The notes under the pieces are model-generated. The model worked only from the letters and a program-made list of their open reading frames with translations, was not told the DNA's origin and did not search any database. The position numbers and the translations under genes were made by a program. A DNA stretch of 64,000 nucleotides from positions 5,045,925 to 5,109,924 of the forward strand of contig OY725488.1 of assembly GCA_963281255.1 (NCBI GenBank), read 5' to 3'. Below are positions 31,683 through 41,741 of the stretch, piece after piece (position 1 is the stretch's first letter; the number at the start of each line of letters is the position of its first letter). This DNA is from Aphrocallistes beatrix. Taxonomy: Eukaryota; Porifera; Hexactinellida; Sceptrulophora; Aphrocallistidae.

Positions 31683-32475
31683 CAAGCGCGCTTCGCTTGC
31701 TTGCGCTGTGCCGCTGGCGGACACTTTGTATCCGCCGGAGCGTAGGCTCACATTGATTAATTATAAGTTGGATAACATCTCTAAATGCATCTGTCTTACT
31801 GTTATAATCGATATCACGAAATTTGTCAATATTCGAATTTTTGACGCGTAATGATGACGTCATAACAGAATATTGAGTCATTTTTTTTGATGATAGGTGT
31901 ATCATATTTGAGATACAGTCGAACCTGCTATAACGGCCACTCTGTATAACGGTCACCTGTCTATAGCGGTCACCATTGAACAGTCCCGTCCGAAATTCCT
32001 TAATATTGACCCTGTGTATAGCGGTCACCTGCTCAACGCGGCCAGCGGCCACCCATTTGCAGTCCCTTACTGACCCAAAAACTGTGTATAACGGCCATCA
32101 TCTGTCTATAATGGTCACTACCTGTCTATAACGACCATCACCTTTTCCACCTTTTATGTGTTTATTACAGGACATGTTACGAACGATAAACAAGTTTCAT
32201 TATATTACTTCAAGTAATAGATTTCTAAAAACTTGATATTCATTACACTACGTTGATACCTTTTGGCGATTAAGACAATCACCTGTATATAACGGCCACC
32301 TGTGTATAACGGCCAATTTTGTCCAGTCCCTTGGGTGGCCGTTATATACAGGTTCCACTGTATATTAATAGACACATTCTATTAAAATTTCAGCCTTCTA
32401 TCACCTAAAATGGCTGAGTTATAGTCAAAAACTGAAATTTCTAATTCTAAAAAGTGACAAAGACATCATAATTTT
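31683..32475 (-). mobile_element. Helitron-type element split by a pogo MITE
   Basis: On the - strand the 3' terminus ends ...GCGAAGCGCGCTTG followed by T; the body extends to about 32475, where the 5' end is lost. Inserted at 31916. Confidence 0.75.
31916..32360. mobile_element. pogo-like MITE with ACGGCCAC repeats
   Basis: The ends CAGTCGAACCTGCTATAACG and, inverted, CAGTGGAACCTGTATATAACG are flanked by TA. The subterminal motif TATAACGGCCACCTGT recurs about nine times. It sits in a Helitron body. Confidence 0.85.
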
Positions 32476-32776
32476 AATTAAATTTTAATGAATGGGAAGG
32501 GTCGATTCGACGACGCTTGTAGGTATCAACTATCCATATTTAATTAACATTTGACTTTGCGAATAACTGAATTCTTACAGTAATACAATTGAAGAAACTA
32601 AATTAATGGTGGGCAATTGATGACTCGTCATTTTTCTATAATTTCTACGAGTGTGAATTTAAATATTTTAAAATTTGTAAAAAAATGTTATTATATTGAC
32701 AGAGAACACTAATCCTCCTCTTTTTGGTTAATTTTCCCCGAACTGTGCCTAGTCGAATACTGCGCCAACTTCACAC

Positions 32777-33106
32777 TCATTTACATTCCTCGCAACTTCC
32801 AGATGACAGTGAATCAACGTGAGGTTGCTCATTCTCTCCTGTCCTTGTGTCGAACGTAGGTGAGCAGTCAACGCAGCACACTGAAGGAGCGTTCAGCTTA
32901 TCGAGAACAAGCGTTGTACCCAGTCCAGGGAACATTGCTTGCATCGCAGTCTCTTCGGCCATTACGACAGCCTTTTGTATGAGATCTCCATGTCTATCTG
33001 CTGACATTGAGCAAACCATGCCTGGCGATCGAACTTGAACTACCTGAATTCTGGAAGATCCCCCGAAATAGAAGTCAGCTAATTCTTGCAACTCTTCGTC
33101 GTTCAT
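32777..33106 (-). CDS. Hypothetical acidic protein, 109 aa, antisense in intron 1
   Basis: ATG 33106 to stop 32777; the frame is open a little further upstream (GTG at 33127). Its codon use and composition differ from the surrounding AT-rich DNA. Visible features: an acidic start (MNDEELQELADFYFGG), a GLGTTLVLDKL segment, and cysteines (VCCVDCSP, GSCEECK). Just upstream on the - strand is GTAGAGTACAG, a possible splice acceptor, so it may be the last exon of a gene. I recognise no family. Confidence 0.4.
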   Translation of the reverse strand: MNDEELQELADFYFGGSSRIQVVQVRSPGMVCSMSADRHGDLIQKAVVMAEETAMQAMFPGLGTTLVLDKLNAPSVCCVDCSPTFDTRTGENEQPHVDSLSSGSCEECK

Positions 33107-33298
33107 GGCTTCCTTCTCGTCCCGCACCCCCGCTGTACTCTACTCCTATGTGATGATCACTTGGCAACCTCTCATTTCCCAGGAGGTTTCGATAATATTG
33201 CTGTTGCCCTAGCAATTGAACACTTTTATAGCTTGCTATTGCTCAAAATAAATATCTATTGGTTCTATTATGTGAAGATTCAAAATATATAGTAGATA

Positions 33299-33786
33299 CA
33301 GTCGACTCTCGTTAATACGAACACGGATAAGGAGTACAATCGGATAAGAAGTACAAGTTTTGATTCCCCAACCTAATCTATGGCAAAAAATATATACAAA
33401 CGAACTCCCGTTAACACGAACACGGATAAGACGAAATATCGGATAATAAGTACGATTTGTGGGTCCCCTCAGTGCGTTTTCAATACTAAATACATCGGTT
33501 AATACGAACAGGTGTGTGCCTACGAGCACTTGGTACGTAGTATGTACGTAGATAGATACTAGACAGATATTTCTCAATGAAAATACGGCCGAATCTCGTT
33601 AATACAACATGGATAATGAGTTCTCTATTTGACAAGTACAATTTCATACTCTCACGTAGTTATCACTATGTATACTAAGTATTTTGGACAAATGTGGCTA
33701 TGTACGAACTTCGGTTAATACGTACTCCAGATAAGGAGTACGAATCTCCACCGTCCCTTGGTGTACGTGTTAACGAGAGTCGACTG
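33299..33786. mobile_element. pogo-like MITE CAGTCGACTCTCGTTAATAC
   Basis: The terminal repeats CAGTCGACTCTCGTTAATAC and, inverted, CAGTCGACTCTCGTTAACAC are flanked by TA. The interior repeats GTTAATACGAAC...GGATAAGGAGTAC several times. Confidence 0.88.
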
Positions 33787-33837
33787 TATTTCTAAAATAA
33801 GTACCCAAATTACCACTTGTTAATTAATAAAAATTTA

Positions 33838-33909
33838 ATATTCGAGCCCCGGCGCTTATTTATTTCGCTCACCCTTTAGACCCGGCGCTTATTCAGGGAA
33901 ATACGGTAC
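33838..33909. repeat. CGGCGCTTATT-type MITE end
   Basis: Two CCCGGCGCTTATT motifs and AAATACGGTACC resemble the end of another pogo-like MITE. The other end is missing. Confidence 0.4.
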
Positions 33910-33914
33910 CTCCT

Positions 33915-34520
33915 CGGACAGGGACCCCCAAACCGTATTCAAGATGTCTTTTATGACATTATCAAACAATCCATTATTCCCATTACCCAACAATTCCGCC
34001 AACCTGCTCCTATCCACCTTTCCTCCAATCACCCATCAAGGAAACAATTATTCAAATCCTTTTATGCCCCAGTACACCGCTCATCCTCCTTAGCCTCACA
34101 CCCACATGACGCTTTATACAATTACTTTCTCCGCTATCTCCCAGCCCTCCTTAGAGCAGGCCACAACCCATCTGATATTGTTGCCGCAATAACAGACCTC
34201 TTTTACTTCCCCCGAAACACTGAAAAGAAACCCCTCCCGGACTCATACCCCATCCTGCTCTCAAACCCGTCCCACCCAGCGCCAACTAGCTCCCCTTACC
34301 AAGCTACCATTTCACCTTGTTCCCAAGATCCCCCTCGCACCCCTCGAATCCATAGTGACTCGATCTTTCCCCAAACCCATCAATCCCATTAATTCTTCTC
34401 GTGTCGGAAACGATGTCGCATCTGTGAAGCATACGAGCAGGAATTCAATTCTCCCCCGTTAACTTTCCCTTCGAACCCTGCTGGGTTATTCGCTGTGTCT
34501 ACCTCTTACACGAGCAAACC
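33915..34520 (+). pseudogene. C-rich coding relic, possibly Penelope-like
   Basis: About 150 codons are open from 33935 (QDVFYDIIKQSIIPITQQFR, then YLPALLRAGHNPSDIVAAI and LFYFPRNTEKKPLPDSYP), with a stop near 34392. After a frameshift follows SCRKRCRICEAYEQEF and FPSNPAGLFAVSTSY. The C-x3-C-x2-C segment before a G-x-F/A block vaguely recalls the end of Penelope-like proteins. Base composition is far more C-rich than the neighbours, so it is a recent arrival from another source. Identity is uncertain. Confidence 0.35.
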
Positions 34521-34602
34521 ATTTGAAGGGTGTGCATTATAAGATTAAAACTTTGGAATTTTTTGGAGCACCCTAATATATATATATATATATATACACG
34601 TG

Positions 34603-34665
<63 letters not shown>
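34521..34665. repeat. AGGGTGCTCC-family end and AT/GTATAC microsatellite
   Basis: AATTTTTTGGAGCACCCT ends a foldback arm, followed by (AT)n with ACACGTGTATATATATAC. Confidence 0.6.
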
Positions 34666-34668
<3 letters not shown>

Positions 34669-35161
34669 GGTTGAAACCGAATAGTTGATTATTCGGTTTA
34701 ACCAAATATTATTTGCAAATAATTGATATTTGGTTTGTAACCAAATATCATTATTTGGTATTCGGTTGAGAACCAAATAATTTGGTCAACCGAATAATTT
34801 GGTTAACCAAATATTTGGTCAACCGAATAATTTGGTCAAACAAATAATCTGCATGGTTTCCCAATACAATCACACGTTCTTACATGAGGTGGTCCGAACA
34901 CAAATAAATCAAATAGGCTTACTTATACTTGATTATATTTTTGTATAAATATTTATATAATATATAAAAATTTATGCAAAAAGTATTATTTGGTTCAGCA
35001 AATTATTTGGTTGACCAAATATTCGGTTGACCAAATTATTCGGTTTAACCATTATTCGGTTAACCAAATTATTCGGTTTGACCATTATTCGGTTAACCAA
35101 ATTATTTGGTCTGACCATCATTCGGTTAAAATGGTATTTGGTTGAAGCGGTTTCAACCTTG
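34666..35161. mobile_element. hAT-like MITE in an AT microsatellite
   Basis: The ends CAGGGTTGAAACCG and, inverted, CAAGGTTGAAACCGCTTC lie inside a Helitron's AT repeat. The interior has tandem TTCGGTTAACCAAATTA units in both directions. Confidence 0.7.
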
Positions 35162-35178
35162 ATATATATATATACGTG

Positions 35179-35210
<32 letters not shown>

Positions 35211-35213
35211 CAC

Positions 35214-35284
<71 letters not shown>

Positions 35285-35327
35285 CATACATACATACATA
35301 CACATTAATCGAGTTTTAATAGTAAGG
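35162..35327 (-). mobile_element. Helitron 5' end with long AT repeat
   Basis: Read on -, it begins TCCTTACTATTAAAACTCG at 35327 after A, then an ATGT/AT microsatellite of about 150 bp that hosts the MITE to the left. Confidence 0.65.
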
Positions 35328-35898
35328 ATTACTGATACAGATGTAGAATGCTTAAAGAATGGCATAGAGATTTCTCGCCCGAAAAAGAAGAGCATACATA
35401 ACAGTGTATTAAGGAAATACACACTACATTTAACTTGTGTATGCTTGTAAAATCTTGGGCATAAATGTACACTAGGGTGCTCTGATGATGCACACCATTC
35501 AAATAGTTGACTTTGATCACTAGATATTCACCATAAAAGTTTCAAGCAATTTGCAAAGTATAGGCTCCCCCTCGTACAGATTTATACTAATGGGATTTAT
35601 CCGGTTTGGTGCTTAAAGGTACAAAAAGTGTACTTCTGATATTCAAAGAAATTAGTAACTTTATTTTTGATATTTTGGGGGGGTTATGTCAGATATTAAT
35701 ACTTTTTAATGACGTAAAATCTACCGGTTCGGGAATATTGGTGGGAAATAGTAGGAAAAGTACGAAGGCTGGTCCCAACTGTTTTGACCAATATCTCCAA
35801 ACCGGTAGTTTTATAGACCATTAAAATGTATTAGCTGAGACAAATCCCCCCCCCCAAATATCAGAAAAATTAAGTTACTATTTTCTTTGAATATCAGA

Positions 35899-36439
35899 CA
35901 GGGTTGAGTTTTGTCCTGTCCAAAACTGGTTTTGGACGGACAGTGGGGAAAACCCGGTTTTTACCGGTCAAAACTGGTCAATACCGGTCAATACTATATC
36001 CTTGAATATTAAGAAACTGAAAACGTATAAAACTTGTTAAGATATCTTATTTTGAGTTGGTAATATACTATTGACTACATATACAATGAAACAGTAAAGT
36101 GAAAAATGTGTGGTTCAACCAATTAAACTCTAATAAAGTATACGTACATATGCTCTTTCTAAAGGGGTATAATTATCGAAAGCATTTGTGATATTATTTA
36201 AATTGAATACAATCGTGCAGATTGTTTATCTTACTTGAATTGACCAATTTGAAATGACACAAGGAAGAAGGGCCATTGATTCAATATGTATTCAGCATAT
36301 TTATATAATTATTAAAATATACAAGTAAGAAGTAACATGCATTAGTATTTTAATTAGGTTTTGTCCAGTCAGGAGGTTTTAGACAGGACGGTTTTTTCCA
36401 CCATGGTTTTTACCACATGGACAAAACCTGCCAACCCTG
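35899..36439. mobile_element. hAT MITE, 541 bp
   Basis: The ends CAGGGTTGAGTTTTGTCC and, inverted, CAGGGTTGGCAGGTTTTGTC are flanked by the perfect duplication ATATCAGA (35891-35898 and 36440-36447). The subterminal motif ACCGGTCAAAACTGG repeats. Confidence 0.9.
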
Positions 36440-36651
36440 ATATCAGAAGTATACTTTTTGTACCTTTAAGGTCCAAACCGGATAAATCCCATTAGTATAA
36501 ATCTGTACGAGGGGGAGCCTACCTTGCCCGACCAGTAAATTATTTCCAAATTGATTGAAACTTTTATGGTGAATATCTGGTTATCAAAGTATACAGGGTG
36601 TCTCAAAAGTTCTGCAACAAATGTTGCTGATGCATTATATATAGATAAATA

Positions 36652-37982
36652 CAGGGGCATTCAATAAATACTAATCACGAAATATATTTCAATGAAAGAG
36701 TATTACAAACCCAGTCAACTCAATGCAATTATATACAACCATATTTTAACTCGATAACAAAACTGAGGGAGTTGATTACTCCATTATTTCTCGAGTAACA
36801 GTGATTTTAGATATCTACATTTTGGACTATCATATTTTGCATGGCTTCTTGTCCTAATTACTCTGAAATTGAGCAACGGACGTATGTCAAATTTCGCACT
36901 ATCCTCGAAATCCCTCCAAAGTCTATTTATGAGTAGCTGGCAATGATATGTGGAGAAGATTCTCTATCATATTCAACTGTCAGAAGGTGGGTAAACCTGT
37001 TCAGGGAAGGCAGGGCCTCTGTCCAAGACGCCCCTCGTCCTGGAGCACCAAAACTGGCGACCAACAGTGACAAATTGAGTGAGGTAAAGGAATACGTCGA
37101 CTCTTTCCCCCATTCTTCGGTTGAGGACGTAGCTAACAATGTTGGCATTTCAACGGGAAGTGCACACGATTCTGAAGTCGGAGTTGGAACTGAGGAAGGT
37201 CCAAGTGCGATGGGTACCGCATTGCCTGACTTCTCCACAAAAGGCCGCTAGACTCGAAATGGCCAAGGAAAACCTCACAATCTATGAATGGTGTGACCCA
37301 AGACGTTTATTAGAGATAGTAACAGGGGATGAAACTTGGATACAATTCAAGTCACCGATCAGAAAACAAGATGGAAGGGTATGGCTGAAAAAAGGAGAGG
37401 TACCCCCAGCTGTTTGTGTGTCCGACTTTCGTGCCCCGAAGGTCTTATACTGCATATTTTTCGATGGGCTAGGGCCTGTAGCCCAGATCCCTGTTCCCAA
37501 AGGCCAAACACTTACTGGACAATTCTACGCTGATGTTGTGTTACCTGAAGTTGAGAAATCGTACCTTAAGCGTCGTCCAAAGACTGGAACACGTGGTCTC
37601 AAAATTTTGCATGATAATGCCAGACCACATAAAACTTTGGCTGTCAAGCAAAAAATTAAAGATATGGGTATGCACGAAGTCCTGCACCCACCTTACTCCC
37701 CTGATATAGCCCCATGCGACTTCTGGCTGTTCAGAAAACTCAAAGATCACCTCTCTGGACGCGAATTTGAAGATCGGCTCAGCCTTGGTCGGGCAATTTT
37801 CCAATACCTCGAAGTCATACCCAAGGATGAGTATAGGAAGACGTTTGAAAATTGGATTAAAAGGCTAAATTATGTTGTAAAGTATAAAGGAGATTACTTT
37901 GAACATTCTTAGTAAAAATCATCCAATTTACACAATTATTTTTTGTTTTGGTGGGTGTGATTAGTATTTATTGAATGCCCCG
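36652..37982 (+). mobile_element. mariner transposon 2 (1.33 kb)
   Basis: The ends CAGGGGCATTCAATAAATAC and, inverted, CGGGGCATTCAATAAATAC are flanked by TA (36650-36651 and 37983-37984). Confidence 0.9.
36841..37912 (+). pseudogene. mariner transposase, one stop and one frameshift
   Basis: ATG at 36841 (MASCPNYSEIEQRTYVKF); an in-frame TAG at 36934, then open again from 36937. A frameshift near 37165 joins GISTGS to HTILKSELELRKVQVRWVPH. Helix-turn-helix region SYSTVRRWVNLFREGRA. Catalytic motifs GDETWIQF, LHDNARPHK and YSPDIAPCDFWLF are intact, with DD34D spacing. The C-terminus YVVKYKGDYFEHS is complete. It is a different lineage from mariner 1 and mariner 3 despite the same layout. Confidence 0.88.
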
Positions 37983-37984
37983 TA

Positions 37985-38460
37985 GATCAAATATCCGATA
38001 CCTCTTTTTAATCAAAAAATAGGGAGGATTATCTTAATTATTTTGCATTCCCAATGGCCTGCTTTTCTCAATTTATTTGCAATGCTGGATCATATATATC
38101 GTTGTCTAGTAAATAATATTTTTTATCTCAATAAAAAAACTCATATCCATGGTACATTTGACGTCTATACTTAAAATACTCGCGTTCTTATAGAAGATTT
38201 CCGTTACATAAAACATAAGTAATAATATTATTTTAGTATTATGAATCAATTACAGAATATAGAAGTGATTAATGTAATATTTCATCAGAAAAATAGTGAT
38301 CTTCAAACTTGACACTTTTGAGCTCCAAATTTTGGAATAATTGGTATGTAATTATTTAAAATTTTATAAGAAATGATTTTGCGTAATGAGTTGAGCTCAT
38401 TTCTATGCTAGAAGGGTGCTAAATTTCATTTATGGAGGCTAATTTGGAATACAATCAAGT
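37985..38460. other. Right part of the host MITE, no gene
   Basis: AT-rich interior of the element at 36594-38517. Nothing else seen. Confidence 0.5.
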
Positions 38461-38867
38461 GATCTTAGTCAAATTAACAAAGTAAAATTGGTTGTTGCAG
38501 AACTTTTGAGACACCCTATATATTTGAATAATGTACATCTAAACATTCAAACTTTAGAATTTTTTGGAGCACCGTACCATGCGTTGAATTATGAATATAC
38601 AGTTGTTAGGTTTTGTGTACGCGTATACACAAAGCTCTCTAATACACTGCAACATATACTGCAATCTAATTTTCTGTATTTTTGATTTTTGCAATTCTGA
38701 TTAATGTCAAACCTTATTTGAAGCTATAAATTTCAAATAATTATTGAAAATTTTTGATAGAAGAGTGGCCCCGAAGGAGAGTTGAGTATACACAAAAGGG
38801 TGCGGAAGCCACCTAACATAAGCCACCAAAGCTATTTTGTTAATTAATTAAATAGCATGTCTTGTAG

Positions 38868-39307
38868 ACTATTCGCCCTTGAACTTGACTCTGCAAATCA
38901 TCAGCAGCTGTGCTTCTTACATTTCTCTCCAGCCCACACCTTTTAGAAGAATGCAGTTTAGTTTATATTCTAACTCCCTTTTTTTTAAATTGGCAACTAT
39001 TTTCCGTGCTTGGAATGACTCAAGTGTGTTTGTTCCCACTTCTACTTTATTTTCAATCTGGTTAGAGAAGCGATACATAGCCGCACTAAAAGGATATCTC
39101 GTAAAGCCTACAAGTTTTCGCACTGCTTGCAACTTTGCCATCCTTCCGTGTTATTCGCAATACACCTACTCATCCCATTACGATTGTGAGGTGATACAAC
39201 CTTATCTCGAGAGAACAGTCCCAGGAAATTGTATGATACCGACGGGAACTAATTTTTGTAAAGAGAGTCTTTATGTCACAGTGGAGATATATGCAAGAAT
39301 TCTAGCT
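38868..39307 (+). CDS. Hedgehog-N-like tandem-repeat protein, exon 2
   Basis: Codes for residues 498-644. The acceptor CTTGTAG|AC gives phase 1, completing codon 498 (GAC). The donor GCT|GTAAGT is an ideal match and leaves phase 0. The start continues repeat 3 (LNLTLQIISSCASYISLQ), then LFFKLATIFRAWNDS and SSHYDCEVI. The end begins repeat 4 (CKESLYVTVEIYARILA), matching SFRMYRMLQVLNA in repeat 2. There is no stop within the exon. Alternative acceptors at 38903 and 38934 leave the frame. Confidence rests on repeat alignment across both junctions. Confidence 0.65.
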
Positions 39308-39486
39308 GTAAGTCCTTTCTTTATAATTTGAATGGGTCGATAATGGCAATTTTATTTATTAAAATGTTTGAATTTTATTTTTTTAATTGATTGATGACCG
39401 GCAAGTTATAAGAGAGTTTTATGTAGCTGTAAAATGTCAATCTTAGACAATTTCGAATCTCTAACTTCATCTCTGAAAACACAACA

Positions 39487-39845
39487 GGGCCGGGTTGGTT
39501 TACCGATTTTAGGGCTCGTTTATTTGGTTTCCTCCAGGGTGGTAACTGGTTAACCGATGTCAAAATTCATTCGTTGAAATATGGATCTTGGGAGAAATCT
39601 TTAACTCTATATTGAAATTTTTGAATATTTTCATTGGTCTCGAAATATACTGTACGGTTAGAAAATAGAAATTCTATTGTATCATCAGATTTTTAGAAAA
39701 CTAATATTCTTGAATCTCCGTCGAAAAACAATGAAATTGGTGTAAATATTTAGAAATAAAGCAGATCGGCTAACCGATCTAAGATTTTCTTAACCTTTAC
39801 CCGAGATTGATGGTAGTTAGGTGGTTAACCGCATCCAGCCTTGCT
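39487..39845. repeat. hAT-like repeat with GGTTAACCG
   Basis: CAGGGCCGGGTTGGTTTACC at the left and, inverted, AGGCTGGATGCGGTTAACC at the right. A diverged copy of the interior (GGTCTCGAAATATACT) lies at 46745-47080. No clear target duplication. Confidence 0.45.
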
Positions 39846-40050
39846 GGAGATTTAAAATGTGTACTTCTTTGTGTTCTCACTTGGGTCGGCTGTACATAGC
39901 TAGTGTTTTATTTAGAAGATGTGACTATGCCTTTATTGGTCATTAAGAAAGTGACACTAATATTCGGCAAATGTTACATTCGTTTGAATTTTAGAAAAAT
40001 GTCATAGGCTTCAACATTTATTAAGTGTTTTTTAGGAGTACATACGCATA

Positions 40051-40293
40051 CATGCCAACCTGCGCCATGATAAAAGCGGGACACAGCGTTGAATTTGGCG
40101 GGACATGGCGGGACGCAATAGAAATGTATTATACATGGAATACAAAATAGCGGGACGTAATGGGGAAATTTCATGTAAAAGCGGGACGTAATGGGGAAAT
40201 TTCATGTAAAAGCGGGACACTCGATAAAATTAGCTCAATAGAAGAGTGAAAAAGCGGGACGTCCCGCCAAAAACGGGATCGTTGGCAAGTATG
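40051..40293. mobile_element. MITE with AAAGCGGGACGT units
   Basis: The ends CATGCCAACCTGCG and, inverted, CATACTTGCCAACGATCC are terminal repeats. Inside are several AAAAGCGGGACGTAATGGGG-type direct units. The flanks GCATA/GCATAC are consistent with a duplication. Confidence 0.55.
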
Positions 40294-40298
40294 CATAC

Positions 40299-40360
40299 GG
40301 GCATGCCTAATTTCCGGGACTGGCCGGGATCCCGTCCCGTCCCGGAAATTAGGCATGCCC
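40299..40360. mobile_element. GGGCATGCCTAATTT MITE, 62 bp
   Basis: An almost perfect palindrome, GGGCATGCCTAATTTCCGGG and inverse, abutting the previous MITE. It is a deletion form of the hAT MITE at 15298-15416. Flanks ATGCATAC / GTACATAC. Confidence 0.7.
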
Positions 40361-40373
40361 GTACATACTAGGT

Positions 40374-41090
40374 CCGTTGAAAACCGAAACAAGTACTTTT
40401 AATGAAAATCAGAAGCACGATAAACGAGTTGTTTAATGGCTAGTCCTTTCAATTAATCCTACTTAAACTAATATATAACCTTTGAATTATAAATGAATCC
40501 TTATTATAAAAATAATGATTCTTCGTTATTTAGATTTTTTCATCATATTAAAATTCAAATTGTTGACTAGATATAACAAAAAAAATAGAGAAGGTCAAAA
40601 AAGTTTTCACAACCGTAGGGATCAGGCAAGTGAAGTAAGATCTATTGCGTTCTAAATTTCTAAAAGAGCAGTTAAATTAATTTAATGCAGCACGTCAGTA
40701 TTTCTAAACTTAGTATTCAAATTTTTTCATTTTAAGAAAATTTATTTTATATGACCGATAACTCTTTCAACTTAATCTACATATATTTAGTCTGGTGGCT
40801 TAGCGAGCTCGAAGGAAACAACTAGATGTTTACCAATTTAATAATTCGGGGTAGAAGACATTTGTTCTGAAAACTTTTGAATTTGTGGATCGAAACTTGT
40901 TTTTACAATTTTTAACTCCATTATATCCCAATTCACAACATTGCGAAAAGTATTTTTAATATTTTAAGTGTAAATAATTAACATATGAGTAGCTTTAAAG
41001 AGTGAATAGCAGTTGATGGTTAGTAGATACCTTTCATTACTATTCAAATTCGTTTTATTTTTCTACACATTAAAACACTAATTTGACGAG
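40374..41090. other. Intronic AT-rich stretch
   Basis: No gene or transposon end recognised. Confidence 0.5.
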
Positions 41091-41094
41091 GGGT

Positions 41095-41190
41095 CAAAGG
41101 TATAAATAGAAATGACCCCATTTTCATTTTCAATTTCAGTTCACTTTCAATTAACTTTTACTTTCAATTCAACATTCCACGGCAACATAG
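41095..41190 (+). repeat. TATAAATAG / GAAAGT module
   Basis: GGGTCAAAGGTATAAATAG is followed by AATGACCCC and repeated TTCA(G/A)TTCACTTTCAATT. Inverse copy of 9560-9660. Confidence 0.6.
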
Positions 41191-41369
41191 GGTTATTAAA
41201 TTACTTAACTTAAAAGCTTTCAATCTTAATATGGAAAATTTTAGGGTGTTGCACACATAGCAACCATCCCGTTTTGGCTGGACATCCTTGTTTTACTATT
41301 CTATCAGGCTAATGTTCGCGAGTGTCCCACTTTTGAATCAAACGGTACAGAAAGCTGATTTTGTGTACG

Positions 41370-41636
41370 TCATTGTCACCTTTTTATAATTAGAAAATTC
41401 AGTTTTTCGACTATAACACAACCATTTTAGGTGATAGAAGGCTGAAATTTTGATAGACTGTATATATTAATAAGATTCTTCGAGTAATATCGATTATAAA
41501 AGTAAGTCAGACGTAAAAGTATTTAGAGATGTTATCTAACTTGTAATTAATCAATGTGACCCTAGGCACCCGATATACTTCTCTGGCAGATACTTTGTGT
41601 CCGCCAGCCGCGCAGCGGAAGCAAGCGAAGCGTGCT
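41370..41636 (+). mobile_element. Helitron-type element, 3' half
   Basis: Ends with CGCAGCGGAAGCAAGCGAAG and GCTTGG; the 5' half is missing. The second-family Helitron 5' end follows directly. Confidence 0.65.
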
Positions 41637-41741
41637 TGGTGTATATTAAAATGATAGGATTTATGTTTCTGTGTGTTTGTATATTTATTAGAATTGATCG
41701 AAAAACTGGCAACTCGGTTATGAAAATGTGGTTTGTACTTA

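Larger units (their letters stand above)
36594..38517. mobile_element. Tc1/mariner-type MITE hosting a mariner
   Basis: The ends CAGGGTGTCTCAAAAGTTCT and, inverted, AGGGTGTCTCAAAAGTTCTG are flanked by TA. Without the mariner, about 590 bp of non-coding sequence remain. Confidence 0.8.
35473..38571. mobile_element. AGGGTGCTCC foldback with three nested insertions
   Basis: The left end AGGGTGCTCTGATGATGC and right end ...AATTTTTTGGAGCACC are inverse. The arms share CAGATTTATACTAATGGG and TGTACCTTTAAG-type blocks. Inside: a hAT MITE (35899-36439) and a TA-flanked element (36594-38517) that itself contains a mariner. Confidence 0.75.
29885..38867 (+). other. Intron 1 of the hedgehog-like gene, 8,983 bp
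   Basis: GT at 29885 and AG at 38866-38867 (CTTGTAG). Joining in phase 1 makes a GAC codon and restores repeat 3: exon 1 GLAVKINLTYQ joins exon 2 YSPLNLTLQIISSC, matching GLAVSFNIPNGSIENFFTHL in repeat 1. It is filled with Helitrons, pogo MITEs, hAT MITEs, a foldback and a mariner. Confidence 0.65.

Noticed and set aside
38903-38935. Alternative acceptors for exon 2 (ATCATCAG and CTCTCCAG)
   Set aside because: The CTCTCCAG site has the better pyrimidine tract, but both sites put the exon out of frame with exon 1 and lose the repeat alignment.
39487-39845. hAT element with defined duplication
   Set aside because: The ends look hAT-like, but the flanking 8-mers do not match, so I list it only as a repeat.
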